From positions 1-42,159 of the forward strand of contig DATHTK010000009.1 in NCBI GenBank assembly GCA_035463295.1: DNA of 42,159 bases, in the 5' to 3' direction. This document shows, piece by piece, positions 6,729 to 14,379 of this stretch. This DNA is from DATHTK01 sp035463295. Its GTDB lineage: Bacteria; Actinomycetota; Rubrobacteria; Rubrobacterales; Rubrobacteraceae. Below the pieces are notes generated by a model that had not been told where the DNA came from, made no database searches, and saw only the letters and a list, made by a program, of their open reading frames with translations. A program made the translations under genes and the position numbers. How positions within the stretch are numbered: position 1 is the stretch's first letter; each line of letters begins with the position of its first letter.

Positions 6729-7690
6729 TACTCGATCAACCTCCGCCCCGTGAGCCTCAAGAAGACGTCCTCGAGCCCCGCCTGCCGGTACACGGTGTTC
6801 TCGACCTCCACCCCCGAGCGGCGAACCTCGTCCGTGAGCGCGGCGGCATCCCTCGTGTACGCCACAAGCGCCTCCCCCGTGCGTTCGACGGCATCGGAGG
6901 CGCCCTCCACCACCGGGAGAAGCCCGTCGAGGGCTTCAGGGCGCGCCCGGAACTCGAGCACCTGGGGGCTCACATGCTCCTCGATGAGCTTCGCCGGCGA
7001 GCCTTCGGCGATGATGAGCCCGCCCTCCATGATGACGAGACGGTCACAGAGGCGAGCCGCCTCCTCCATGTAGTGCGTGGTGAGAACGAGCGTCTTCCCC
7101 TCGGTCGTGAGGGCCCGCAGACGGTCCCACACGAGGTGGCGCGCCTGAGGATCCAGGCCCGTCGTCGGCTCGTCGAGCACCACTATCTCGGGGTCATTGA
7201 TGAGCGCGCGGGCGATCAGGAGCCGCCGCTTCATCCCGCCCGAGAGCTGCTCGACTTTCGACTCGGCCTTCTCCGTGAGCTGGACGAAATCGAGCAACTC
7301 GTCGGCCCGGCTCAGGGCGAGCTTGCGCGGCAGGTCGTAGTAGCGCCCGTAGACGAGCAGGTTCTCCCGCACCTTGAGGTCGTCGTCCAGGTTGTTCTCC
7401 TGCGGTACGACCCCGATGCGGCGTTTGATCTCCCGCTCGTGCCTCGTTACGTCGAGGCCCGCGACGGTGAGCTTACCATCCGTCGGGATGACCGCACCGT
7501 AGATCATCTTCATCGTCGTGGTCTTGCCAGCGCCGTTGGGCCCGAGAAACCCGAAACACTCCCCCCGCCGCACCTCGAAGTCCACACCCCGGACCGCCTG
7601 AAACCCGCCGTAGCTCTTTCTGAGCGCCCGGGCCGTGAGCGCGGAGCCGCGGGACGCTCTGCCCGTTTCTCGTTGCTTCTCCGTGTTCAA
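6728..7690 (-). CDS. ABC transporter ATP-binding protein (DrrA/NodI type)
   Basis: The ATPase partner of the adjacent permease. It has Walker A GPNGAGKTT, Q-loop VVPQENN, signature LSGGMKRRL, Walker B IVVLDEPTTGLDP and the switch histidine in LTTHYMEE. A C-terminal region of about 80 residues (from roughly EFRARPEAL) is of the DrrA/CcmA type, usual for drug or polysaccharide exporters. The frame is open up to an ATG at 7810. I prefer the TTG at 7690, which has GGGAGAGG 8 nt upstream, because a minus-strand TAGTAT box at 7811-7816 would start transcription inside the longer version. The product is then 320 residues. Confidence 0.92.
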   Translation of the reverse strand: MNTEKQRETGRASRGSALTARALRKSYGGFQAVRGVDFEVRRGECFGFLGPNGAGKTTTMKMIYGAVIPTDGKLTVAGLDVTRHEREIKRRIGVVPQENNLDDDLKVRENLLVYGRYYDLPRKLALSRADELLDFVQLTEKAESKVEQLSGGMKRRLLIARALINDPEIVVLDEPTTGLDPQARHLVWDRLRALTTEGKTLVLTTHYMEEAARLCDRLVIMEGGLIIAEGSPAKLIEEHVSPQVLEFRARPEALDGLLPVVEGASDAVERTGEALVAYTRDAAALTDEVRRSGVEVENTVYRQAGLEDVFLRLTGRRLIE

Positions 7691-8038
7691 GCGCTTGCCT
7701 CTCCCGAGTCGATGCTCACCATGTGATCCTCCAGCACCGCGAGCGAGGTCTACAGACGCTCGCGCTCTCCGACGCGTCAGAGGCGCCCGAAGGGTGCGGA
7801 AGCGGCACATATACTACCCCATCGCGAAAATACGACCGGCCGACGGCTTGCCATGCTCCAACTCGCACGTACAGATCCCCAGACTCCTCGAACAACCTCA
7901 CTTACTTATGATAAGCTCGAACCTACGCGCAACGCGCGCGCTCTCAGTGTCTTTGAAACCTCGATTACTTTCATAAATCTTAAGAAATATGCGTCGATCC
8001 TCTACCGTTCCACTTGATGTGCTGCTAAACTAGCACAT
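7691..8038. other. Divergent intergenic region, AT-rich, with promoters
   Basis: About 350 nt between the divergent ABC exporter and sortase genes, clearly more AT-rich than the surroundings (especially 7900-8000). It holds a minus-strand TAGTAT (7811-7816), a candidate -10 for the exporter, and a plus-strand TAAACT (8026-8031) for the sortase. No convincing coding frame or RNA gene is seen. Confidence 0.55.
8026..8031 (+). promoter_or_regulatory. -10 box TAAACT, 7 nt before the sortase start
   Basis: TAAACT ends exactly 7 nt before the ATG at 8039, predicting a leaderless message. No ribosome site is present between them. Confidence 0.5.
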
Positions 8039-8794
8039 ATGGGCAGGAGATCAGGCAGGCTCAAGTTCAGGAAGAGGCGTCAGCGGGCAGGATTTGTGCT
8101 GTTCGTATCATTCGCGATAGTGGTGCTCGGCGGTGTCATGTTATTCAGGTTGGACCCGCTCCGGACCACGGTGGGGGAGACGGTAAGCCGGGTGGAGAGC
8201 CCGCGGCTGGCCGAGGCACCCGAGCCGGTGCCCGAGAAAGCGAAGGCCGCTGAGGAGAGTGCGAGCGCCGAAGATGGTGCGAAGAAGGAAGAGAAGAAAG
8301 ACACGAGCTCGGACGAGCCGGCAGGTCCGTCGGTCCCCGAGAGCAAGGACCTCTGGCTGACGGTCCCCAAGCTAGGGCTCTACGACAACCACGTCGCCAA
8401 CTCCAGCGCCCCAGAGGCGCTCGACGTAGGCGCTGCCAAGTTGGAGAGCACGGCGTTCCCGTGGCAGGAGAACGGGAACACGTACATATCGGCGCACAGG
8501 CTCGGTTGGCCGGGCACGGCGAGCGACCACCAGTTCTACAACCTGCCGTTGCTCGAAGAGGGGGACGAGATCTTCCTGACCGACGCCAACGGGACGGTCT
8601 ACACCTACGAGGTGACCGAGTTCCTGGAGGTCTCGCCCTATGACACCTGGGTGATTCAACCGCCGGGCGGCGGCAGGGATGTGGTTTCGTTGCAGACGTG
8701 CATCGAGAACGTCGGCGACTACTGGACGATGGGCCCGACCTGGTCGGCGCGCTACGTGGTCCGGGGGGACCTGGTCGACGTGGAAGAGGCCTGA
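8039..8794 (+). CDS. Class E sortase
   Basis: A 251-residue transpeptidase anchored in the cytoplasmic membrane, expected to join sorting-signal proteins to the cell wall or to process surface proteins. A basic N-terminus precedes one membrane helix (AGFVLFVSFAIVVLGGVMLF). A charged linker rich in Glu, Lys and Ala (about residues 57-95) leads into the sortase barrel. Catalytic residues are H153 in ISAHR, C221 in SLQTC and R238 in SARYVVR. The domain begins at LWLTVPKLGLY. No sorted substrate or sorting motif is encoded nearby, so it is probably a housekeeping sortase. A second class E sortase lies at 25720. The gene ends in an intrinsic terminator. Confidence 0.92.
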   Translation: MGRRSGRLKFRKRRQRAGFVLFVSFAIVVLGGVMLFRLDPLRTTVGETVSRVESPRLAEAPEPVPEKAKAAEESASAEDGAKKEEKKDTSSDEPAGPSVPESKDLWLTVPKLGLYDNHVANSSAPEALDVGAAKLESTAFPWQENGNTYISAHRLGWPGTASDHQFYNLPLLEEGDEIFLTDANGTVYTYEVTEFLEVSPYDTWVIQPPGGGRDVVSLQTCIENVGDYWTMGPTWSARYVVRGDLVDVEEA

Positions 8795-8817
8795 GGGTCT
8801 GGACACGGGCTAGCTGG

Positions 8818-8841
8818 GGCACCCCTTCGGGGGTGCCTTTT
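8818..8841 (+). terminator. Intrinsic terminator after the sortase gene
   Basis: Perfect 8-bp stem GGCACCCC / GGGGTGCC with a stable TTCG tetraloop, followed immediately by TTTT. Confidence 0.88.
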
Positions 8842-8870
8842 CGTTGTGGCTGGAGTGGAAAGAAAACGGA

Positions 8871-8876
8871 TATACT
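8871..8876 (+). promoter_or_regulatory. Candidate -10 box (TATACT) for the aldolase gene
   Basis: TATACT lies 42 nt before the aldolase ATG, leaving a short leader that contains the AAGAGGAGGA ribosome site at 8901-8910. The -35 is not clear at standard spacing. Confidence 0.5.
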
Positions 8877-8918
8877 GGCGTATCGAGGCCCGTTCACGAA
8901 AAGAGGAGGACGACTCGG

Positions 8919-9947
8919 ATGCCACTCGTGACGATGAGACAGCTCCTGGACGAAGCTGCCAGGGGCGGCTACGGCGTCGGGGCTTTCAACGTCAACAACC
9001 TGGAGCAGGTACAGGCGATAATGGAGGCCGCGCGGGAGACCAACTCGCCTGTGATCATCCAGGCCAGTCGTGGGGCGCGCAAGTACGCCAACGACCGCTT
9101 TCTCTACCATCTCATGGAGGCTGCCACGGAGGTCTTTCCCGAGATACCGGTCGCGTTACACCAGGATCACGGCAACAGTCCCGAGACCTGCAAGAGCGCC
9201 ATCGAGCTCGGCTTCACGAGTGTCATGATGGACGGCTCCCTCATGGAGGACGCCAAGACGCCGGCGGACTTCGAGTACAACGTGCGGGTAACGCGCGAGG
9301 TCGTCGAGATGGCCCACGAGCGGGGGGTTACGGTCGAGGGCGAGCTGGGAACGCTTGGCGGCATCGAGGATGACGTTGGGAGCGGCGAGGTTCATCTGAC
9401 GGAGCCGGACCAGGCGGTAGAGTTCGTCGAGCGGACCGGGGTGGACGCTCTGGCCGTCGCCATAGGGACGAGCCACGGGGCCTACAAGTTCACCAAGGAG
9501 CCCGACCGCGAGGTCCTCGCGATGCACATCATCGAGGAGATCAACCAGCGACTACCCACCACGCACCTGGTCATGCACGGGTCCTCCAGCGTGCCCAAGG
9601 AGCTAGTGGATCTGATCAACCGTTATGGCGGCGAGATCCGGCCGACCTGGGGAGTTCCGGTACGCGAGATCCAGGAGGGCATCAAGCACGGCGTCCGGAA
9701 GATCAACGTCGACACCGACCTGCGTCTCGCCGCCACGGGCGCCATCCGCAAGGCCTTCGCCGAGGACCCCGGCGAGTTCGACCCGCGCTACTACCTCAAG
9801 CCCGCCCGCGAGGCCATGAGGGGGGTCGTCAAGGCCCGCATGGAGGCCTTCGGCCAGGCCGGCCACGCCGCAGACTACGAGCCGATCACGCTCGAAGACA
9901 TGGCCGGGCGCTACAAAGAGGAGGGCCACCAGCTGACGGTCACGTAG
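8919..9947 (+). CDS. fba: Class II fructose-1,6-bisphosphate aldolase
   Basis: Zinc-dependent cleavage or synthesis of fructose-1,6-bisphosphate in glycolysis and gluconeogenesis. The 342-residue protein begins at the ATG 8919, which has a strong AAGAGGAGGA site 8 nt upstream; the frame also extends upstream but without homology. Diagnostic segments are GVGAFNVNN, the zinc and catalytic region VALHQDHGNS, VMMDGS, TVEGELGTLGG, AIGTSHGAYKF, LVMHGSSS and the phosphate-binding INVDTDLR. Length and order match the class IIB enzymes common in Actinobacteria. It is preceded by its own TATACT box and by the sortase terminator, so it is an independent transcription unit. Confidence 0.96.
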   Translation: MPLVTMRQLLDEAARGGYGVGAFNVNNLEQVQAIMEAARETNSPVIIQASRGARKYANDRFLYHLMEAATEVFPEIPVALHQDHGNSPETCKSAIELGFTSVMMDGSLMEDAKTPADFEYNVRVTREVVEMAHERGVTVEGELGTLGGIEDDVGSGEVHLTEPDQAVEFVERTGVDALAVAIGTSHGAYKFTKEPDREVLAMHIIEEINQRLPTTHLVMHGSSSVPKELVDLINRYGGEIRPTWGVPVREIQEGIKHGVRKINVDTDLRLAATGAIRKAFAEDPGEFDPRYYLKPAREAMRGVVKARMEAFGQAGHAADYEPITLEDMAGRYKEEGHQLTVT

Positions 9948-9973
9948 TCACCTGCGGTCAGCCGTCGTTCTCG

Positions 9974-10564
9974 CTACGGGCTTCGGACTTCCGCCCGGCC
10001 GAGCCACTTGGGGACCTCCGGCGGCCGGTACCGCGCGAAGGCTTCGAGCAGCGGATCCGGCTTTGGCGCGACGAGGACCATCGCCCGGCGCCCTTCGCTC
10101 AGGAAGCCTTCGGCGACCATGTGGTCGAAGAGGGCGAGCAGGGGATCGTAGTAGCCGCCCGCGTTGAGCAGCCCGCAGGGCTTGCGGTGCTCGCCGAGTT
10201 GAGCCCACGTCAATACCTCGAAGAACTCCTCCAGCGTGCCGGTGCCGCCAGGGAGCGCGATAAAGCCGTCCGAGAGATCGGACATCAACGCCTTGCGCTC
10301 GTGCATCGAGCCGACCACGCGCAGGTTTGTTAGCCCGGTGTGGGCGATCTCCCGCTCCAGCAGGGACCTGGGGATCACGCCCACAACCTCGCCGCCTGCG
10401 CGGAGGGCGGCGTCGGCGACGACGCCCATGAGGCCTACGTGCCCGCCGCCGTAGACGAGCGTTATACCCTCTCTTGCGAGCGTCTGACCGAGCGTCCGGG
10501 CCGCTTCTGTGTAGGCGGGTTCGGACCCGGTACTCGAGCCGCAGAAGACGCAGACGCGCTTCAA
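9974..10564 (-). CDS. LOG family protein (cytokinin-type nucleoside 5'-monophosphate phosphoribohydrolase)
   Basis: A 196-residue Rossmann-like protein. Family motifs are VCVFCGSS at the start, VYGGGHVGLMG, the MHERK segment and the hallmark PGGTGTLEE. LOG proteins release a base from a nucleoside 5'-monophosphate; bacterial members also include pyrimidine/purine-nucleotide N-glycosylases, so the true substrate is open. The TTG start overlaps the upstream stop as TTGA (4 nt). It is the last gene of the pepA operon and converges with fba, 26 nt away. Confidence 0.92.
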   Translation of the reverse strand: MKRVCVFCGSSTGSEPAYTEAARTLGQTLAREGITLVYGGGHVGLMGVVADAALRAGGEVVGVIPRSLLEREIAHTGLTNLRVVGSMHERKALMSDLSDGFIALPGGTGTLEEFFEVLTWAQLGEHRKPCGLLNAGGYYDPLLALFDHMVAEGFLSEGRRAMVLVAPKPDPLLEAFARYRPPEVPKWLGRAEVRSP

Positions 10565-10821
10565 TAGCGCGGTTCGTAGACGTCGTAGAGGATCGGCTCG
10601 AGGCCGTCATCGCCGACGCCGGTGCGGTACTGGATGTAGCGGGCGCGCTGGAGGTAGGCGAGGGCGGTCTTCATCCGGTCTCTCAGAGGAGGTATCTCCT
10701 CCCCCAGTTCGGAGAGCAGTGCGGAGTCCAGGATCACGTCCTCCTCGTCGTTCTGTTGCCAGATCTCCCAGAGCCGGTGCCAGAGGGCTTCGGTCTCGGG
10801 GGTGAGCGGGTCGCGTTCCAT
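10561..10821 (-). CDS. Small acidic protein of unknown function in the pepA operon
   Basis: An 86-residue, acidic, probably helical protein (MERDPLTPETEALWHRLWEIWQ...). It has no transmembrane segment, no cysteines and no motif that I recognise. The ATG start lies 8 nt after the moaB stop, and its TGA overlaps the LOG gene start by 4 nt. This tight packing and GC-rich third positions like its neighbours support a real gene. Nothing indicates a function beyond operon membership. Confidence 0.65.
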   Translation of the reverse strand: MERDPLTPETEALWHRLWEIWQQNDEEDVILDSALLSELGEEIPPLRDRMKTALAYLQRARYIQYRTGVGDDGLEPILYDVYEPRY

Positions 10822-10829
10822 GTGGGATC

Positions 10830-11354
10830 CTACCTGCCTTCCTGGTGCTTGCGGAGCTCGAAGACGACGTGCGAGATCTCGGGCACGAGCAGCTTCTCGA
10901 CCGCGAGGCGGACGCCGTTGCGCGAGCCGGGCAGACAGACGACGAACTTCGCGCCGACGGAGCCCGCGAGCGCGCGGCTCAGGATCGCCGCCGCCCCGAT
11001 CTCCTCGTAGGAGAGCATCCGAAAGATCTCACCGAAACCGTCGAGCTTCTTCTCGAGCATGCGGTCTACGACCTCGTAGGTCGTGTCCCGCGCCGAGATG
11101 CCGGTCCCTCCGGTGGTGACTATAGCGTCCACGTCGGAACGGGCGAGCAGGTCGACTAGCCCGGTGCGGATCTGCGACGCCTCGTCCCTGACTATCGCCC
11201 TCTCGACGACTTCGTGGCCGGCTCCCTCCATTATCTCCTGTATCGCATCACCGCCCGTGTCGGTCTCCGGCGTGCGCGTGTCGCTTATGGTGAGGACGGC
11301 GATCCGGACGTTCTCCGGGGCCGACTCGCGGTGCTTGTGGACGCTTTCGCTCAA
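10830..11354 (-). CDS. moaB: MoaB/MogA family molybdopterin biosynthesis protein
   Basis: A 174-residue protein of the family that adenylylates molybdopterin before metal insertion. It shows RIAVLTISDTRT at the first strand, the binding-loop motif TTGGTGISARD, and the later SRALAGSVGAKFVVCLPGSRNG segment, all in the usual order and spacing. The N-terminal 15 residues (SESVHKHRESAPENV) are a short extension. The TTG start overlaps the preceding hydrolase stop (TTGA). No other molybdenum cofactor gene is in the window. MoaB and MogA cannot be separated by eye, so the symbol is provisional. Confidence 0.9.
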   Translation of the reverse strand: MSESVHKHRESAPENVRIAVLTISDTRTPETDTGGDAIQEIMEGAGHEVVERAIVRDEASQIRTGLVDLLARSDVDAIVTTGGTGISARDTTYEVVDRMLEKKLDGFGEIFRMLSYEEIGAAAILSRALAGSVGAKFVVCLPGSRNGVRLAVEKLLVPEISHVVFELRKHQEGR

Positions 11355-11989
11355 AGGAGCCCTCCCTGCAGGAACGGGTTGTGCGCCTTCTCGTTCGCGA
11401 TGGTGGTCTCGGGGCCGTGGCCGGGGTAGACCCGCGTATCGTCCGGGAGCGTGAGGAGCCTCTCCTCGATGCTCCGCAGGAGCACCTCCATGCTCCCTCC
11501 CGGGAGGTCCGTCCTTCCCACGCTCCCGGCGAAGAGCGCGTCCCCCGCGAGCACGAGGCCCGCGCTCTCGGCGTAGAAGGCCAGGTGCCCCGGTGCGTGC
11601 CCCGGCGTGTAGAGCGAGCGCAGCTCGACGCCGCCGACCTTTACTACCTCCTCGTCTTCGATGTAGCCGTCCACGCTCGGGACCTTGCCGAACCTGAGCC
11701 CCATCATCATCGCCTGGGCCGGGAGCTGCGCGAGCATCGGCTCCGCCTCGGCGTGCATCAGGACCGGGCAGGCGTACTCCTCCACCAGAGCGGCGACGGC
11801 GCCGACGTGGTCTATGTGGGCGTGGGTAAGGAGGATCCGCGATATATCTAGGGTGGTCTGCTCGACGGCGATGGCGATGCGGGTGGCCTCGTCTCCCGGG
11901 TCGATGAGAACCCCCTCGCCCGACTCTTCGTCCCCGACGATGTAGCAGTTCTCTTGAAACGGCCCGACGGTGAGTATCTCCAGGATCAT
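11351..11989 (-). CDS. Metallo-beta-lactamase fold hydrolase (glyoxalase II-like)
   Basis: A 212-residue binuclear metal hydrolase. The ligand motif THAHIDHVG is followed by the TPGHAPGH histidine, the AGDALF aspartate and the YPGHGPET histidine, all of the expected set. The short length lacks the C-terminal helical domain of true glyoxalase II, so it is better called a YcbL-type MBL hydrolase acting on thioesters or similar. The ATG at 11989 is chosen because the domain begins there (MILEILTVGPFQENCYIV) and because it overlaps the pepA stop as ATGA. Confidence 0.92.
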   Translation of the reverse strand: MILEILTVGPFQENCYIVGDEESGEGVLIDPGDEATRIAIAVEQTTLDISRILLTHAHIDHVGAVAALVEEYACPVLMHAEAEPMLAQLPAQAMMMGLRFGKVPSVDGYIEDEEVVKVGGVELRSLYTPGHAPGHLAFYAESAGLVLAGDALFAGSVGRTDLPGGSMEVLLRSIEERLLTLPDDTRVYPGHGPETTIANEKAHNPFLQGGLL

Positions 11990-13455
11990 CGCGCTCCTCC
12001 TTCCGCCCGCCCGCGCAGGAACGCGACGAGGAGCCGCGTCGGGGTCCCCGTCGCTCCTTTCGGGGCGTAGGCGTCGCCTTTCTTGCCGTAGGCGGTCCCG
12101 GCTACGTCCAGGTGCGCCCACGGGTAGTCGGCGAACTCCTTTAGAAACGCCCCGGCCGTGAGCGCGCCGCCGTAGCGGCCGCCGGAGTTCTTTATGTCCG
12201 CCGTATCTCCCTTTATCTGATCGGTGTACTCGTCGAAGAGCGGGAGCGGCCAGGCGCGCTCCCCCGCTCGCTCACCGGCGGATCTGACCTCGGCCAGCAG
12301 CTCCTCGTCGTTGCCCATGAGGCCCGAGGCGTGATCGCCGAGTGCGACGTAGCACGCGCCGGTCAGGGTCGCGCAGTCGACGACCGCCGCCGGTTCGTAG
12401 CGCCGGGCGTAGGAGAGGGCGTCGGCCAGGATCAGACGCCCCTCCGCGTCGGTGGTGACGATCTCGACTGTCTTCCCCGAGTGCATCTCGAGGACGTCGC
12501 CGGGCTTGAAGGCGTCCCCGCCGGGGAGGTTCTCGGTTGCCGGAACGAGCGCTACTACGTTGAGCGCGAGGTCCAGGCTCCCCACGGCCTCCATCGCGCC
12601 GAGCACCGCGGCGCCCCCGCTCATGTCGAACTTCATCTCCTCCATCCCCGCCGACGGCTTTATGGAGATCCCCCCGGAGTCGAACGTAACCGCCTTGCCG
12701 ATGAGAACGATCGGGACCGCCTCGCCGCCCTTGCGGTGCTCGAGCACGATAAAGCGTGGGTCGTTGCTCGCAGAGCGCCCGACCGTCGCTAGTCCCACGA
12801 GCCCCTCCTCTTCGATGCCGGCCCTGTCGAGCACGGTGAGGTACATTCCGTACCTCCCGGCGATTCCGCGGGCCGTCTGCGCGAGGTACTCGGGGGTCGC
12901 CACGTTCGAGGGCTCGTTGGCGAGGTCCCTGGCGAGCGCCGTCGCCGCCGCGACCTTCTCGCCGACCTCCGCGCCGCCTGCGGCTGCATCCAGGCATTCG
13001 TCGTCGGCGACGATCCAGAACCTCTCCGGGCCCCGGTCCTCCTTCGCTGTCTTGTACCGGACAAAGCGGTAGAGGCCGAGTCCCGCGCCCTCGGCGACCA
13101 CGCGAGCCGCGTCACGGACCTCGCCTCCCGGAGGGTAGGGCAGCGAGAGGGCCGCGTCGGTCAGCCGCAGCGAGCGCGCGCGCCGAGCGACGGTGGCGCC
13201 GTAGCGCCGGAGACCTTCCGGCCCGAAACGCTCCCTCTCCCCGAGTCCCACGAGCAGAAGGCGGGGGGCGGTGAGCTCGTCGGGCCCGTAAAGCAGAGAC
13301 GTCTCACCCTCCCTGCCGGTGAAGTCCCCGCTCGAGACCACCTCCGCCGCGGCCTCGCCCAGCCCTTCGGGTGATTCGCCCTTGTAGAGGCCGACGGCGA
13401 GCATCTCGGGGGCGAACCCCTCCGGGTCGCCGCGCTTGACGCCTATGCTGACCAA
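11986..13455 (-). CDS. pepA: Leucyl aminopeptidase (M17)
   Basis: Cytosolic two-metal aminopeptidase that removes N-terminal residues from peptides. The 489-residue protein shows the M17 signatures: IGKAVTFDSGGISIKPS with the metal-binding and catalytic lysine region, MKFDMSGGAAV, and the family stamp TTDAEGRLILADAL. The C-terminal half (from about residue 170) is the well-conserved catalytic domain and the N-terminal half is the variable alpha/beta domain. The start is TTG at 13455 with GGAGAGGTGG upstream, and a minus-strand TATAAT lies at 13500-13505. It is the first gene of a five-gene operon. Confidence 0.95.
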   Translation of the reverse strand: MVSIGVKRGDPEGFAPEMLAVGLYKGESPEGLGEAAAEVVSSGDFTGREGETSLLYGPDELTAPRLLLVGLGERERFGPEGLRRYGATVARRARSLRLTDAALSLPYPPGGEVRDAARVVAEGAGLGLYRFVRYKTAKEDRGPERFWIVADDECLDAAAGGAEVGEKVAAATALARDLANEPSNVATPEYLAQTARGIAGRYGMYLTVLDRAGIEEEGLVGLATVGRSASNDPRFIVLEHRKGGEAVPIVLIGKAVTFDSGGISIKPSAGMEEMKFDMSGGAAVLGAMEAVGSLDLALNVVALVPATENLPGGDAFKPGDVLEMHSGKTVEIVTTDAEGRLILADALSYARRYEPAAVVDCATLTGACYVALGDHASGLMGNDEELLAEVRSAGERAGERAWPLPLFDEYTDQIKGDTADIKNSGGRYGGALTAGAFLKEFADYPWAHLDVAGTAYGKKGDAYAPKGATGTPTRLLVAFLRGRAEGGAR

Positions 13456-13499
13456 AACTGTGCACCACCTCTCCGAGTGCGGACGACCGAGCCGCGTAG

Positions 13500-13505
13500 A
13501 TTATA
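13500..13505 (-). promoter_or_regulatory. Consensus -10 box (TATAAT) for the pepA operon
   Basis: Perfect TATAAT on the minus strand 45 nt upstream of the pepA TTG, in the divergent region between pepA and the hisN-like gene. No clear -35 is seen. Confidence 0.6.
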
Positions 13506-13540
13506 GGGTAAAGGCGGGCGCCGTCCCCTCTACAGGTGCT

Positions 13541-14323
13541 ATGGTGTCCGGCGTGGACCTGCGGGATCTCCTGGACTTCGCCGCGCAGACCGCCTACGAG
13601 GCGGGCCGCCTGACGCTCGGCTACTTCCGGACCGGGGAGGCGCGGCCCGAGCTCAAGCCGGATGACACGCCGGTAACCGTAGCGGACCGTGCGGCCGAGA
13701 GGCTCATTCGGGCCAGGATCTCGGCCCGTTACCCCACCCACGCTGTAGTCGGCGAGGAGTACGGGACCGGGGGCAAAGAGGGCTCCACTCACCGTTGGAT
13801 CGTGGATCCGATAGACGGTACGCGATCCTTCGTGCGGGGTGTGCCGTTGTACGGGGTCCTGATCGGGCTGGAGATAGAGGGAAGATGCGAGGTTGGCGCC
13901 GTCTGCTTCCCGGCTCTCGACGAGATGGTCTACGCCGCAACGGGAGCGGGCTGCTACTGCAACGGCCGCCGCGTGAGGGTCGCGGACGCACGAACCCTCG
14001 AGGGCGGCGTTATCGCCTTCACCGACGCCGCGAGCTTCGAGGAGCACAGCCGCGAGGAGGCCTTCCGGCGTCTACGGACAGCCGCCGGAGCCAGCCGCGG
14101 CTGGTCCGACGCATACGGCCACGCCCTCGTCGCCACGGGCCGCGCCGAACTCATGCTAGATCCCGTCATGAACCACTGGGACTGCGCCCCTTTCCCCCCG
14201 ATCCTCCGCGAGGCTGGCGGCTACTTCGGCGACTGGTCCGGCAACGAGACCATCTACGCCAACGAAGCGCTGAGCACCACCTCAACCCTCCTTCCGGAAG
14301 TCCTCCGCCTGATACAGGGTTGA
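13541..14323 (+). CDS. hisN: Inositol monophosphatase-family phosphatase, HisN (histidinol-phosphatase) type
   Basis: A magnesium-dependent phosphatase of about 260 residues. Metal-binding motifs are GEEYG, the hallmark WIVDPIDGTRSFVRG, and WDCAP near the C-terminus. The wording of these motifs and the segment YGHALVATGRAELMLDP resemble actinobacterial histidinol-phosphatase HisN more than inositol monophosphatase proper, but the subclass is an inference. The ATG at 13541 is used; in-frame GTGs at 13544 and 13553 are alternatives, and no ribosome site decides between them. It diverges from pepA and converges on glnA, sharing a strong terminator with it. Confidence 0.87.
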   Translation: MVSGVDLRDLLDFAAQTAYEAGRLTLGYFRTGEARPELKPDDTPVTVADRAAERLIRARISARYPTHAVVGEEYGTGGKEGSTHRWIVDPIDGTRSFVRGVPLYGVLIGLEIEGRCEVGAVCFPALDEMVYAATGAGCYCNGRRVRVADARTLEGGVIAFTDAASFEEHSREEAFRRLRTAAGASRGWSDAYGHALVATGRAELMLDPVMNHWDCAPFPPILREAGGYFGDWSGNETIYANEALSTTSTLLPEVLRLIQG

Positions 14324-14342
14324 CGGACCCAACAGATAGAGC

Positions 14343-14369
14343 GGGGCGCGGAGATTATCTCCGCGCCCC
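14343..14369. terminator. Bidirectional terminator between hisN and glnA
   Basis: Perfect 12-bp stem (GGGGCGCGGAGA paired with TCTCCGCGCCCC) with a 3-nt TTA loop, placed between the stops of two convergent genes. Downstream U-tracts are weak on both strands. Confidence 0.8.
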
Positions 14370-14379
14370 TACCTGAAAC

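Noticed and set aside
5778..7073. 431-residue plus-strand open frame
   Set aside because: Antisense to the ABC-2 exporter genes; no domain recognised.
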